Origin: an uncultured Oscillospiraceae bacterium
Lineage (GTDB): Bacteria > Bacillota > Clostridia > Oscillospirales > Acutalibacteraceae
Assembly (NCBI GenBank): GCA_900550315.1
Contig: URRK01000117.1
Span: forward strand, 1-5,669
Direction: 5' to 3'
DNA length: 5,669 nt
Positions within the stretch are counted from its first letter, which is position 1; each line of letters opens with the position of its first letter. The notes beneath the pieces were generated by a model. It was not told the origin of the DNA. It saw only the letters and a program-made list of their open reading frames with translations, and did not search any database. Below, one piece after another: positions 1 through 5,397 of this stretch. Both the position numbers and the translations under genes were made by a program.

Positions 1-1
1 C

Positions 2-406
2 TTTAAAATTCATATTTTAGAGGCAGACAATACCTTTTACGAAGGGGAATGTGAATCGTTAATGGTTCCAACCTCTAACGGGCAGTACGGTGTTTTAGCC
101 GGACACAGCAACACCATTACCGCCATTGTGCCCGGTATTATGACCTACCGCACCCCTGGCGGGGAGGACCTTTTGGCCAGCGTTTCGGCCGGGCTGTTAA
201 AAATAGAAAATAACGATGTTTTAGTGCTGGTGGACGCCGCCGAACGCCCGGAGGAAATTGACGCGAACCGTGCCCGCCGTTTAGCCGACGCCGCCAAAGA
301 GGCTATGCTGCAAAAAAAGAGTATTTTAGAATACCGCGCAGCGCAAACCAACCTTTCCCGTGCCATTGCACAGCTAAGGTTAGCCGGCTCCCGCCGGGGG
401 GAATAA
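2..406 (+). CDS. atpC: F1Fo ATP synthase epsilon subunit (5' end cut by window)
   Basis: This is the epsilon subunit of the F1 sector, the rotating central-stalk protein that couples the c-ring to the catalytic hexamer and can inhibit ATP hydrolysis. The reading frame is open from base 2, and the protein is clearly homologous before the first internal ATG at 62: the window starts at FKIHILEAD, followed by the family pattern F-Y-E-G-E...E-S-L-M-V-P-T...G-Q-Y-G-V-L-A-G-H, then T-A-I-V-P-G. This is the N-terminal beta-sandwich. The C-terminal part from about base 245 (EEIDANRARRLADAAKEAML) is the two-helix domain, ending LSRAIAQLRLAGSRRGE. The 134 visible residues are close to the usual 130-140, so only a few start residues are missing. 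The ATG at 62 is an internal Met, not the start. atpC normally closes the atp operon, and the terminator at 484-525 fits this. Identification is secure. Confidence 0.96.
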   Translation, partial: FKIHILEADNTFYEGECESLMVPTSNGQYGVLAGHSNTITAIVPGIMTYRTPGGEDLLASVSAGLLKIENNDVLVLVDAAERPEEIDANRARRLADAAKEAMLQKKSILEYRAAQTNLSRAIAQLRLAGSRRGE

Positions 407-483
407 ATTTAATTTGCAAGGCCAATTGGCAGTAAAATACCGTTTTTATTCAGTTTAAAACAACAATTCTATATTGCATCATT

Positions 484-525
484 AAAACAGCAAGGCTGCA
501 GCTTGGCGGCCTTGCTGTTTTTTTT
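484..525 (+). terminator. Intrinsic terminator of the atp operon
   Basis: A perfect 13-bp stem pairs 484-496 (AAAACAGCAAGGC) with 509-521 (GCCTTGCTGTTTT) around a 12-base loop. The T run continues to 525, giving eight consecutive T (518-525). This is a textbook rho-independent terminator, about 80 bases after the atpC stop. The A/T outer pairs make the core stem about 9-11 bp. No other gene lies between it and atpC. Confidence 0.9.
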
Positions 526-555
526 GCGCTGCAAGGCTTTTTGCAGCGCAGTTTT
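525..555 (+). terminator. Second, tandem terminator-like hairpin
   Basis: Directly after the first terminator, TGCGCTGCAA (525-534) pairs perfectly with TTGCAGCGCA (541-550) around the 6-base loop GGCTTT, and is followed by GTTTT. It looks like a back-up terminator that catches read-through from the atp operon. The T tract is short, so efficiency may be modest. The run of T upstream means that on the minus strand it would be followed by A residues, so it is only plausible for + strand transcripts. Confidence 0.55.
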
Positions 556-758
556 GCTTTGGCAAGCGTTTTTTGGCGGCTTTTCTTTTTACCTTTCCTC
601 CAAAAAAGGCAAATATTCAATAAACCTTTTGGTGGCGGGGCTTAAAAGGCTTTTGTTTTTAAAGACTAACCCAATTTGGCGGTAACGGTGCTAAGCTTTG
701 CTTATTTTTTCTTTTACCGCAAAACAATTTAATTAATTTTAAAAAAAAACAGTTCATT
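551..758. other. Gene-free AT-rich spacer
   Basis: With its flanks, the gap between atpC and the hydrolase gene is about 420 bases (407-828). It contains the tandem terminators, this spacer and the promoter region. I find no credible gene here. Small structures can be seen: GCGGTAA (679-685) against TTACCGC (714-720), enclosing a mini-hairpin TAAGC-TTT-GCTTA (692-704) followed by six T, which could be a weak terminator. An A9 tract lies at 741-749. A TTG-initiated 60-codon frame (503-685) starts inside the terminator loop with no ribosome site, so it is not counted. Confidence 0.5.
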
Positions 759-793
759 TTGATATTGTACTTCTCCCGTTATTAAACTATAAC
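741..793 (+). promoter_or_regulatory. Putative sigma-A promoter of the glycoside hydrolase gene
   Basis: A -10 hexamer TATAAC at 788-793 matches 5 of 6 consensus bases. Exactly 17 bases upstream is TTGTAC (765-770), a weak -35 keeping the key TTG. The A9 tract at 741-749 sits where an UP element would be. Transcription would start near 800, giving a leader of about 30 bases before the ATG at 829. The prediction comes from motif reading only. Confidence 0.45.
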
Positions 794-816
794 GCTGTTA
801 AATATTTATTATTTAT

Positions 817-831
817 GGGGTGGAAGTTATG
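817..831 (+). promoter_or_regulatory. Ribosome site that decides the hydrolase start (ATG 829)
   Basis: GGGGTGGA (817-824) lies about 5 bases before ATG 829. The open frame can be extended to a GTG at 820, but that codon lies inside the purine-rich site and would have no Shine-Dalgarno sequence of its own. ATG 829 is therefore preferred, giving a protein starting MESTLVESAL. Confidence 0.6.
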
Positions 832-1884
832 GAATCAACACTGGTAGAAAGCGCCTTAATGGCCGACATTAATAAATTAGATTTAACGGCAAATTTGTTG
901 GAAAAATGCCCGGAACCAAAGCTTAAAAGTGAAAGCGGGTGCGAGGTTATTGTAAAAAGCCTGCACGGCGGTGCCCTCAGCGCTTTAACCAAAGATCGTG
1001 TTATGTTTGACCGAAAACATGTACAGTTGGAATGTAAAAAGCTTCCGTTTACTTTAACCTACTGTTTAAACGGCCGTTGGCCGGTTCAAGCTATTTTAAT
1101 TTCTACCTATGTTGCTTACCAAAGCGATTACGGTTACGGCAGCTACGAAGTTTATTTGGGGCAGGAGGAAGCTACCCTTTACCGCCCCGAAAACAAAATA
1201 GGCAAATTTGACCGTACCGGTAAGTTTGAGCAGCAAAACGCCAAAAAATTTGCAGCGCAAATATTTTATCTTTCCAAGGGCGTTGCGGCTAATTTTTTAG
1301 GCTTTCGGTTTACAAAGGGCTGTGTGTTAGACGGGGTAGTGCGGTTAGATTTAGTAGGCGCTTTTTCGGGTGCAACACAGGGCCAAGTGCAAGGGTTTAG
1401 AAAGCTGGGCGTACCAATTTTAAACCCGGCTACTGCAACCGTAGAAAACGGTTGTCAAACTTACCCGTTTAACCCCAAGGCCTGCATTAACAAATTAGTT
1501 GTTAAAAATGTAAACGAGCCGGTTTTTGCTTTAATAAACGGCAAGCAGGTTTTACTGCCAACCAAAAACGCTGAACCTTACGGGGAGGATTCTTTAATTA
1601 CACTGCCGCAGCCGGTAACAGCAGAGGCTATTAGCACCGCACCAAACAATTTGGTAACGGCGTTAATAACCCAAAATACGGCGACGATTAAAAGTAAGGT
1701 CATAAATCCGGATTTTTTAGGTACCGGCGTAAATGTGCTGCCTACTCAGTTAATGGATACCAGCTTAGAAATGGGGTACGATCCCGATTTTTTTGAAAAA
1801 GTGGAAAAACCGGCAATTTTGACCTTGCGCGCAAATTGCCAGGGTTTGGTTTCAAAACGATTGGTTTCAAACCGCACCGGATGA
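829..1884 (+). CDS. Glycoside hydrolase (clan GH-A), N-terminal part of a frameshifted gene
   Basis: This frame (351 codons) encodes the first part of a large glycosidase. There is no signal peptide, so the enzyme is probably cytoplasmic. Residues about 35-175 are rich in beta strands (PVQAILISTYVAYQSD, SYEVYLGQEEATLY, ANFLGFRFTKG). They resemble the discoidin/CBM-like beta-sandwich often fused ahead of clan A barrels; I cannot name the family. Residues about 175-290 are a linker or second region of unknown fold. From about 294, FLGTGVNVLP starts the barrel (strand 1), and helix 1 follows (GYDPDFFEKVEK). Homology runs to L-R-A at about residue 335 (base 1833). After that the frame yields a non-homologous tail of 16 residues ending in TGA at 1882-1884, while the barrel continues in the next frame. 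As written, the product would be a truncated barrel lacking both catalytic glutamates, presumably inactive. It is either a genuine pseudogene, a strain-level mutation or a sequence error. Confidence 0.75.
   Translation: MESTLVESALMADINKLDLTANLLEKCPEPKLKSESGCEVIVKSLHGGALSALTKDRVMFDRKHVQLECKKLPFTLTYCLNGRWPVQAILISTYVAYQSDYGYGSYEVYLGQEEATLYRPENKIGKFDRTGKFEQQNAKKFAAQIFYLSKGVAANFLGFRFTKGCVLDGVVRLDLVGAFSGATQGQVQGFRKLGVPILNPATATVENGCQTYPFNPKACINKLVVKNVNEPVFALINGKQVLLPTKNAEPYGEDSLITLPQPVTAEAISTAPNNLVTALITQNTATIKSKVINPDFLGTGVNVLPTQLMDTSLEMGYDPDFFEKVEKPAILTLRANCQGLVSKRLVSNRTG
1812..1840 (+). other. Frameshift junction with GC-dinucleotide tract in a hairpin loop
   Basis: The coding frame changes between about 1827 and 1835. 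GGCAATTT (1812-1819) and AAATTGCC (1833-1840) form a perfect 8-bp inverted repeat with a 13-base loop that ends in GCGCGC (1827-1832). Adding one more GC unit would make the reading L-R-A-Q-I-A-R-V-W-F continuous across the junction. Loss of one GC unit (a 2-base deletion) is thus the most economical explanation. Deletion of one base in the same place would also restore the frame. Confidence 0.6.
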
Positions 1885-3004
1885 ATACAATTTTGAGCTT
1901 CCAAAGTTCCGGCAATTTTTAAAATACATGGATGTTTTTAAACAGCTGGACACCGATATTGAGTTAAACTTTACCTTTGTTGTTGGCAGAAATATACTGC
2001 CGTGGTTCAGTATTCCGGGGGTAAAAGACCAAGCACGCAGCGCCCCACGGGATCTAAAACAATTTGCGCACTCGGTTGCCGCCTGCTTAAAGCATTTGTG
2101 GGGGCTGGGCTACCCGGTGCGTGCCTTAACCATTTCGAACGAGCCGAACAATATTAATTTTTATACCGGTAGCGGCCCGGAACACAAAAAGGAATACTAT
2201 GCGCTGGCATTAAGGGAAATTGACGCGCAGCTGCGGAGTGAGGGGCAGCGAGAAAAAGTTGAAATTTGGGGTGCCGAATCAACTTCTAGCGGGCACGACT
2301 GGCCGCCGGCCATGCACCGCTTGGCGGCGGGGGTAATAGATCGCTACACCGCACACAACTACCAAAGCTTTTACCAAGAGTATGAAGGCTGGTTGGCCCC
2401 GCAGTACAAAAAAGATGTTGACGGCAAAAGCATTTGCATTACCGAGTTTGGCACCGCCTACCCAACCTTTAAGCTTAGCAACATTGGTACACTAATAGCC
2501 GTTGCAAATTGCGGGTTTGATGCGGCGTTGGAATGGTGCCTGACCAACTCCTGCCTGCCGGACCCCATGTTTTTTCCGTTTGATGAGGCTATTTGTTTGT
2601 ACCGCAATGAAACCAGCAATAAAAAATACATTAATCGGTTGCAGCCCCAACGCATTTGCGATGAATTTGGCCCTGCGCTACGGTACATTAAAAAGCACAG
2701 CAGGGTTTTAAAAGCCGAGTATTGCAACAATTTCGATGTACACATTGCTGTTTTTGAAAAGGACGGGGATTATACCATTATTGCCGAAGCGGCCGGATCC
2801 GGCAACCGTGAACTAAAAATTGATTTAAGTGAGCTGAACTTAAAAAATAAGGCATTTCAAAAGCTGCATTATGTAATAGATAGCGATGTTTTCCCAAAAT
2901 CACTGCTCCCTTCTGCCGAACCGGCCATTTTAAACAACAATTGTATTGTAGAAAAGCTTACAACGGCACATGAAATGTATTTATTTACAACTTTAACCGA
3001 TTAA
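1832..3004 (+). CDS. Glycoside hydrolase (clan GH-A), catalytic barrel and C-terminal part, shifted frame
   Basis: This is the continuation of the gene that begins at 829, in the +1 frame. It opens with QIARVWFQNDWFQTAPDEYN, a typical strand 2 of a clan GH-A (beta/alpha)8 barrel. Further strands are visible: IELNFTFVVGR (3), VRALTISNEPNN (4, with the acid/base Glu of the NEP motif, codon 2141-2143), VEIWGAEST (5), RYTAHNYQ (6), SICITEFGTAY (7, with the nucleophile Glu, codon 2444-2446) and ALEWCL (8). The barrel is thus complete and catalytically intact. From about base 2720 a beta-rich C-terminal domain follows (VHIAVFEKDGDYTII, ending MYLFTTLTD), as in many GH30/39/51-like enzymes. The ATG at 1928 is an internal Met in a helix with no ribosome site, so this is unlikely to be an independent gene. 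With the frame restored the protein is about 725 residues. Retaining-type hydrolysis of a beta-glycoside is inferred from the clan. The exact GH family and substrate are not assigned. Confidence 0.8.
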   Translation, partial: QIARVWFQNDWFQTAPDEYNFELPKFRQFLKYMDVFKQLDTDIELNFTFVVGRNILPWFSIPGVKDQARSAPRDLKQFAHSVAACLKHLWGLGYPVRALTISNEPNNINFYTGSGPEHKKEYYALALREIDAQLRSEGQREKVEIWGAESTSSGHDWPPAMHRLAAGVIDRYTAHNYQSFYQEYEGWLAPQYKKDVDGKSICITEFGTAYPTFKLSNIGTLIAVANCGFDAALEWCLTNSCLPDPMFFPFDEAICLYRNETSNKKYINRLQPQRICDEFGPALRYIKKHSRVLKAEYCNNFDVHIAVFEKDGDYTIIAEAAGSGNRELKIDLSELNLKNKAFQKLHYVIDSDVFPKSLLPSAEPAILNNNCIVEKLTTAHEMYLFTTLTD

Positions 3005-3028
3005 ATATAAAAATACCAATCAATTTTC

Positions 3029-3070
3029 ACCGCAAGCTAAGGGATTTTAGAACCATTAGCTTGCGGTATT
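3029..3070 (+). terminator. Hairpin after the hydrolase gene, probable terminator
   Basis: A perfect 12-bp stem pairs 3029-3040 (ACCGCAAGCTAA) with 3056-3067 (TTAGCTTGCGGT), with a 15-base loop, 25 bases after the stop codon. The following ATTTATGATTATT is T-rich but has no clean U tract. It is therefore either a weak intrinsic terminator or an mRNA 3'-end stabiliser. Its position between two same-strand genes with separate promoters fits termination. Confidence 0.55.
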
Positions 3071-3133
3071 TATGATTATTGTGAATAAATTTTTAGGGTA
3101 TTTAGTAAAAAAACAGTCGATTATGATATATAT

Positions 3134-3162
3134 TTTAATAAATTTTTGTTTTATATTATAAT
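3134..3162 (+). promoter_or_regulatory. Putative promoter of the secreted-protein gene
   Basis: A perfect -10 hexamer TATAAT lies at 3157-3162. The 17-bp-spaced -35 position holds TTTAAT (3134-3139), a weak match. The whole region 3090-3165 is extremely AT-rich, which could help melting and mask a better -35. The leader to the ATG at 3200 would be about 30 bases. Confidence 0.45.
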
Positions 3163-3199
3163 TAGCAATTTGCAAAATACTTATTTTGGAGGACAGCAA

Positions 3200-5230
3200 A
3201 TGATGAAATATTGTTTAAAAAAGCAAATGGCATTAGTGCTTTCGGCCGTGCTGCTGGCAATTTCTTTGGTTGTGCCAACCGCCGCCGAGGGCACAGCAAC
3301 CCCGGTAAATTTGGTTACCGACGGCGGGTTTGAGGGTCAAAGCGTTGGTACGCTTTCAAAAGTTACCCCTGACAATGTAAACCAATGGGGAATTTTAAAT
3401 TCCGGTGTTGCAAAGGTTGTAGAAATTGTTAGCGGTTCCGATGCCCACACAGGCGAAAAATACGCTAAAGTTGCGCCGCAAATCTATAATGAGGCTCAAG
3501 GCCCTTATTTAAGATCTTTAGGTATGGTGCTTAATGTTGAGGCAAACACCGAATACCTTTTAACCTTTTGGGCCAAAAGTTCTTTTACCAAAGCAAATGT
3601 TTACGGAGGGGTGGTAAACGCCAATGCCTCCAGCATTGAACAAAAGTACGATAATAAACAATATGTGCGCGCCCAAATTACAGGTAATACCTGGAAATTC
3701 TACTCGGTTGCATTTAACAGTAACGCAAACACCGCCATTGGTTTAATGTTTGGCGCAAATTTAACAAACATGACATCGAACGAAGAAAAAGAGCATTGCA
3801 TAGACGATGTTGCTGTATACAAAAGCGAGGGCTTAAAAACCGTAAAGGTTGAGGCTACCGGTGATAATACCGCTGCTGCCTCCTCCGCTTTAGGGCTGCC
3901 CGGCACTGTGCTTACTGCCACCGCTGCCGGAACCGACCGATTTTTAGGCTGGTACAAAAACGGTACCTTGGTTAGCACCAGTGCAGTATACACGCTTGAA
4001 ACAGCTTTAGAGGAGGATTCTACCTTTTTAGCAAAATTCTCCGGCAATATTATTAAAAACGGCGGGTTTGAGGCTTTTGCCGCCGGCGATTTAAATACGC
4101 GGTACGATGCGGGCGGTACCCTGCAAAACTTTGCCTGGGGCCGTGTTGCAACCAATGTTACCTGCGGTACGGTTGTTGCAAGCAGCGAGGACACCCACGC
4201 CGGCAGCAATTATTTAAGCTTTCACCCAACCGCCGATGCAAACCAGTTTATTCGAACGGTTGGTACCGTAGTTCCGGTAGAACAAAACAAGCAGTACCGG
4301 CTAACCTTTTGGGCCAAAAGCTTAAGCGCCAAAAATGAAACAAATATTTCGGCTGCAATTTTAAAAACAACCGCTAAAAATATTAGCGATAAAATTGAAG
4401 GCACCTTTTCTGTAAGCATTTTAAAAGAAAATACCGCTTGGCAAGAATACACCTTAATTTTTAACAGTAGCAGCTACACGCAGGTGGTAGTGGCTTTTGG
4501 TGGTAATACCGCTAAGGTGGCAGCGAATTACGCCATAGACGATATTGCTTTGTACGATCTAACCGCCTGCGGCATTGTTACCACTGGGGCAGACAGTTCT
4601 ACCGGAAAATTGAACGAGGCTGGTTTAAGCGCAGCCATTCGCGCGGCAAGTAACACCGACGGCAATATTCAAAAAAACGGTCTGCGTGTTTACAACACGA
4701 TTGAAAAAGACCTGCTGTGCGATGTGGTAGAATACGGCACCATTGTGGTGCGCAAAGATTATTTGCAAAAAGCAAACAATTTTGGTTGGAAGGGTACAAA
4801 TCTTGCCGGTCAAACCTTTGCCGAGCCTACGGTAGAAATGTACGGTATTGGCGGCATTGGCTTTGGTGTTGCTTACCGTAAAGCCGGCGCTGCTACCGCT
4901 ACCGGCAGTTCGGCTGTTGAACCCATTTTGTGGCGGGACGATTTAAACGGCGTTGCCATGTACACCGCTTTTGCAACCGGCATAGCAGAGGATTATTACG
5001 GTGACGCGTACCTGTACCGCTCTTACGCAGTTTTAACCAACGACGCTGTGGTGTATGGCAGAACGGTTGAGGTTAGCGTGTTTGATGTGGCCAACGCCAT
5101 TAGCAATGCCGAAACTGCCCCGGAGGTTGATACCGCTGCATTTTATGCTTTCGTGAACGAAAACACCGGCGCCGCTTATGAAAGCTGGTGCACCAAGAAC
5201 GGGAAAGAAACCGGCAGACTTTATAACTAA
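3200..5230 (+). CDS. Secreted protein with two CBM4/9-like modules, an InlB-type repeat and an unassigned C-terminal domain
   Basis: The start is ATG 3200 (or the adjacent ATG 3203), preceded by GGAGGA at 3188-3193 with 6-base spacing. An upstream TTG at 3146 lies inside the promoter and is not a start. The 676-residue protein begins with a signal peptide: KYCLKK, then a hydrophobic core ALVLSAVLLAISLVV, with cleavage likely after PTAA (about 29). Residues about 36-210 form a CBM4/9-like jelly roll (N-L-V-T-D-G-G-F-E start, YLLTFWAKS, IDDVAVY end). Residues about 211-281 resemble an InlB B-type repeat (RFLGWYKNG at 247-255, then DSTFLAKF). Residues about 283-455 are a second CBM4/9-like module (NIIKNGGFEAF, YRLTFWAKS, IDDIALYD). 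Residues about 457-676 form a domain found, to my recollection, at the C-terminus of clostridial surface proteins (GLRVYNT, VVEYGTIVVRK, AYLYRSYAVL, VVYGRTVEVSV); I know no function. I see no catalytic motif, LPXTG, SLH or dockerin, so it is probably released or loosely wall-bound. A role in binding glycans at the cell surface is an inference. Confidence 0.85.
   Translation: MMKYCLKKQMALVLSAVLLAISLVVPTAAEGTATPVNLVTDGGFEGQSVGTLSKVTPDNVNQWGILNSGVAKVVEIVSGSDAHTGEKYAKVAPQIYNEAQGPYLRSLGMVLNVEANTEYLLTFWAKSSFTKANVYGGVVNANASSIEQKYDNKQYVRAQITGNTWKFYSVAFNSNANTAIGLMFGANLTNMTSNEEKEHCIDDVAVYKSEGLKTVKVEATGDNTAAASSALGLPGTVLTATAAGTDRFLGWYKNGTLVSTSAVYTLETALEEDSTFLAKFSGNIIKNGGFEAFAAGDLNTRYDAGGTLQNFAWGRVATNVTCGTVVASSEDTHAGSNYLSFHPTADANQFIRTVGTVVPVEQNKQYRLTFWAKSLSAKNETNISAAILKTTAKNISDKIEGTFSVSILKENTAWQEYTLIFNSSSYTQVVVAFGGNTAKVAANYAIDDIALYDLTACGIVTTGADSSTGKLNEAGLSAAIRAASNTDGNIQKNGLRVYNTIEKDLLCDVVEYGTIVVRKDYLQKANNFGWKGTNLAGQTFAEPTVEMYGIGGIGFGVAYRKAGAATATGSSAVEPILWRDDLNGVAMYTAFATGIAEDYYGDAYLYRSYAVLTNDAVVYGRTVEVSVFDVANAISNAETAPEVDTAAFYAFVNENTGAAYESWCTKNGKETGRLYN
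3302..3829 (+). other. First CBM4/9-like module (coding sub-region)
   Basis: This sub-region encodes about residues 35-210 of the secreted protein. It begins with the VNLVTDGGFEG strand typical of CenC/CBM4_9 modules, contains YLLTFWAKS at the centre of the sandwich and a WKFYSVAF strand, and ends with CIDDVAVYKSE. The fold is matched to the family by these recurring strand motifs only. Whether the sugar-binding aromatic residues are present in the groove cannot be judged by eye. Confidence 0.6.
3830..4042 (+). other. InlB-type beta-grasp repeat linking the two modules
   Basis: About residues 211-281 show the arrangement known from bacterial InlB/Flg_new-type repeats: VKVEAT strand, LTATAAGTDRFLGWYKNGTL, AVYTLETALEEDSTFLAKF. 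Such repeats act as rigid spacers in surface proteins, and here one separates the two binding modules. Confidence 0.55.
4043..4564 (+). other. Second CBM4/9-like module (coding sub-region)
   Basis: This encodes about residues 282-455 and repeats the plan of the first module: NIIKNGGFEAF start, HAGSNYLSF, YRLTFWAKS, WQEYTLIFNSS and IDDIALYDLT end. The two modules have clearly diverged, apart from the TFWAK core and the IDD ending, which suggests an old duplication rather than a recent one. Confidence 0.6.
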
Positions 5231-5268
5231 TAAAAATTATTTTGGTATTTGGCAGTTGGTTAAGGTTT

Positions 5269-5297
5269 GGCTACCGCCAATAAAGCGGCAGCCTTTT
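5269..5297 (+). terminator. Probable terminator of the secreted-protein gene
   Basis: GGCT (5269-5272) and CCGC (5274-5277) pair with GCGG (5285-5288) and AGCC (5290-5293), with one A/C mismatch (5273/5289) and a 7-base loop CAATAAA. TTTT (5294-5297) follows. The stem is GC-rich and lies about 40 bases after the stop. The T tract is short, so confidence is moderate. Confidence 0.5.
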
Positions 5298-5332
5298 GGC
5301 AGGAGCCACCGTTAAAGCAAATTGCCCGGGGC

Positions 5333-5362
5333 TTGCAAAGTTCGGCTAAAATGTGTTAAACT
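5333..5362 (+). promoter_or_regulatory. Putative promoter of the AraC-family gene
   Basis: TTGCAA (5333-5338) is a possible -35. After 18 bases comes TAAACT (5357-5362), a fair -10 preceded by TGT (5354-5356), which gives an extended -10 (TGn). It lies about 35 bases before the ATG at 5398. Because it follows a terminator, the regulator probably begins a new transcription unit. Confidence 0.35.
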
Positions 5363-5397
5363 AATTGGGTAAACACAGCACAAAAGGGGAAATTAAA

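Noticed and set aside
421..430. Perfect 10-bp palindrome GCCAATTGGC just after atpC
   Set aside because: It is short, single, not near a promoter and upstream of the terminator. It is plausible by chance, so I do not call it an operator.
503..685. 60-codon + strand frame rich in Phe, Leu and Lys
   Set aside because: It starts at a TTG in the loop of the atp terminator, has no ribosome site and runs through the second hairpin. Its hydrophobic character comes from T-rich sequence.
1820..1884. Programmed ribosomal frameshift in the hydrolase gene
   Set aside because: There is no known slippery heptamer and no CUU-UGA-like +1 site at the switch, and the first-frame stop is about 50 bases away. 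Such enzymes are not known to use recoding, so an indel is simpler.
1928..3004. Independent gene starting at ATG 1928
   Set aside because: No Shine-Dalgarno sequence precedes it, and the conserved strand-2 sequence VWFQNDWF is read in the same frame upstream of it. It would lack the first two barrel strands.
3146..3199. Upstream TTG start for the secreted protein
   Set aside because: The extra residues come from the promoter -10 region, and the clear GGAGGA site points to ATG 3200 or 3203.
3200..3290. Lipoprotein signal in the secreted protein
   Set aside because: The only early Cys (residue 5) lies before the hydrophobic core, and no L-x-x-C lipobox occurs at the end of the signal. A standard signal peptidase I site (PTAA) fits better.
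3700..4209. 169-codon minus-strand frame
   Set aside because: It lies wholly opposite the secreted-protein gene, with no ribosome site and no recognisable motifs. It is a shadow of the GC-skewed codon pattern.
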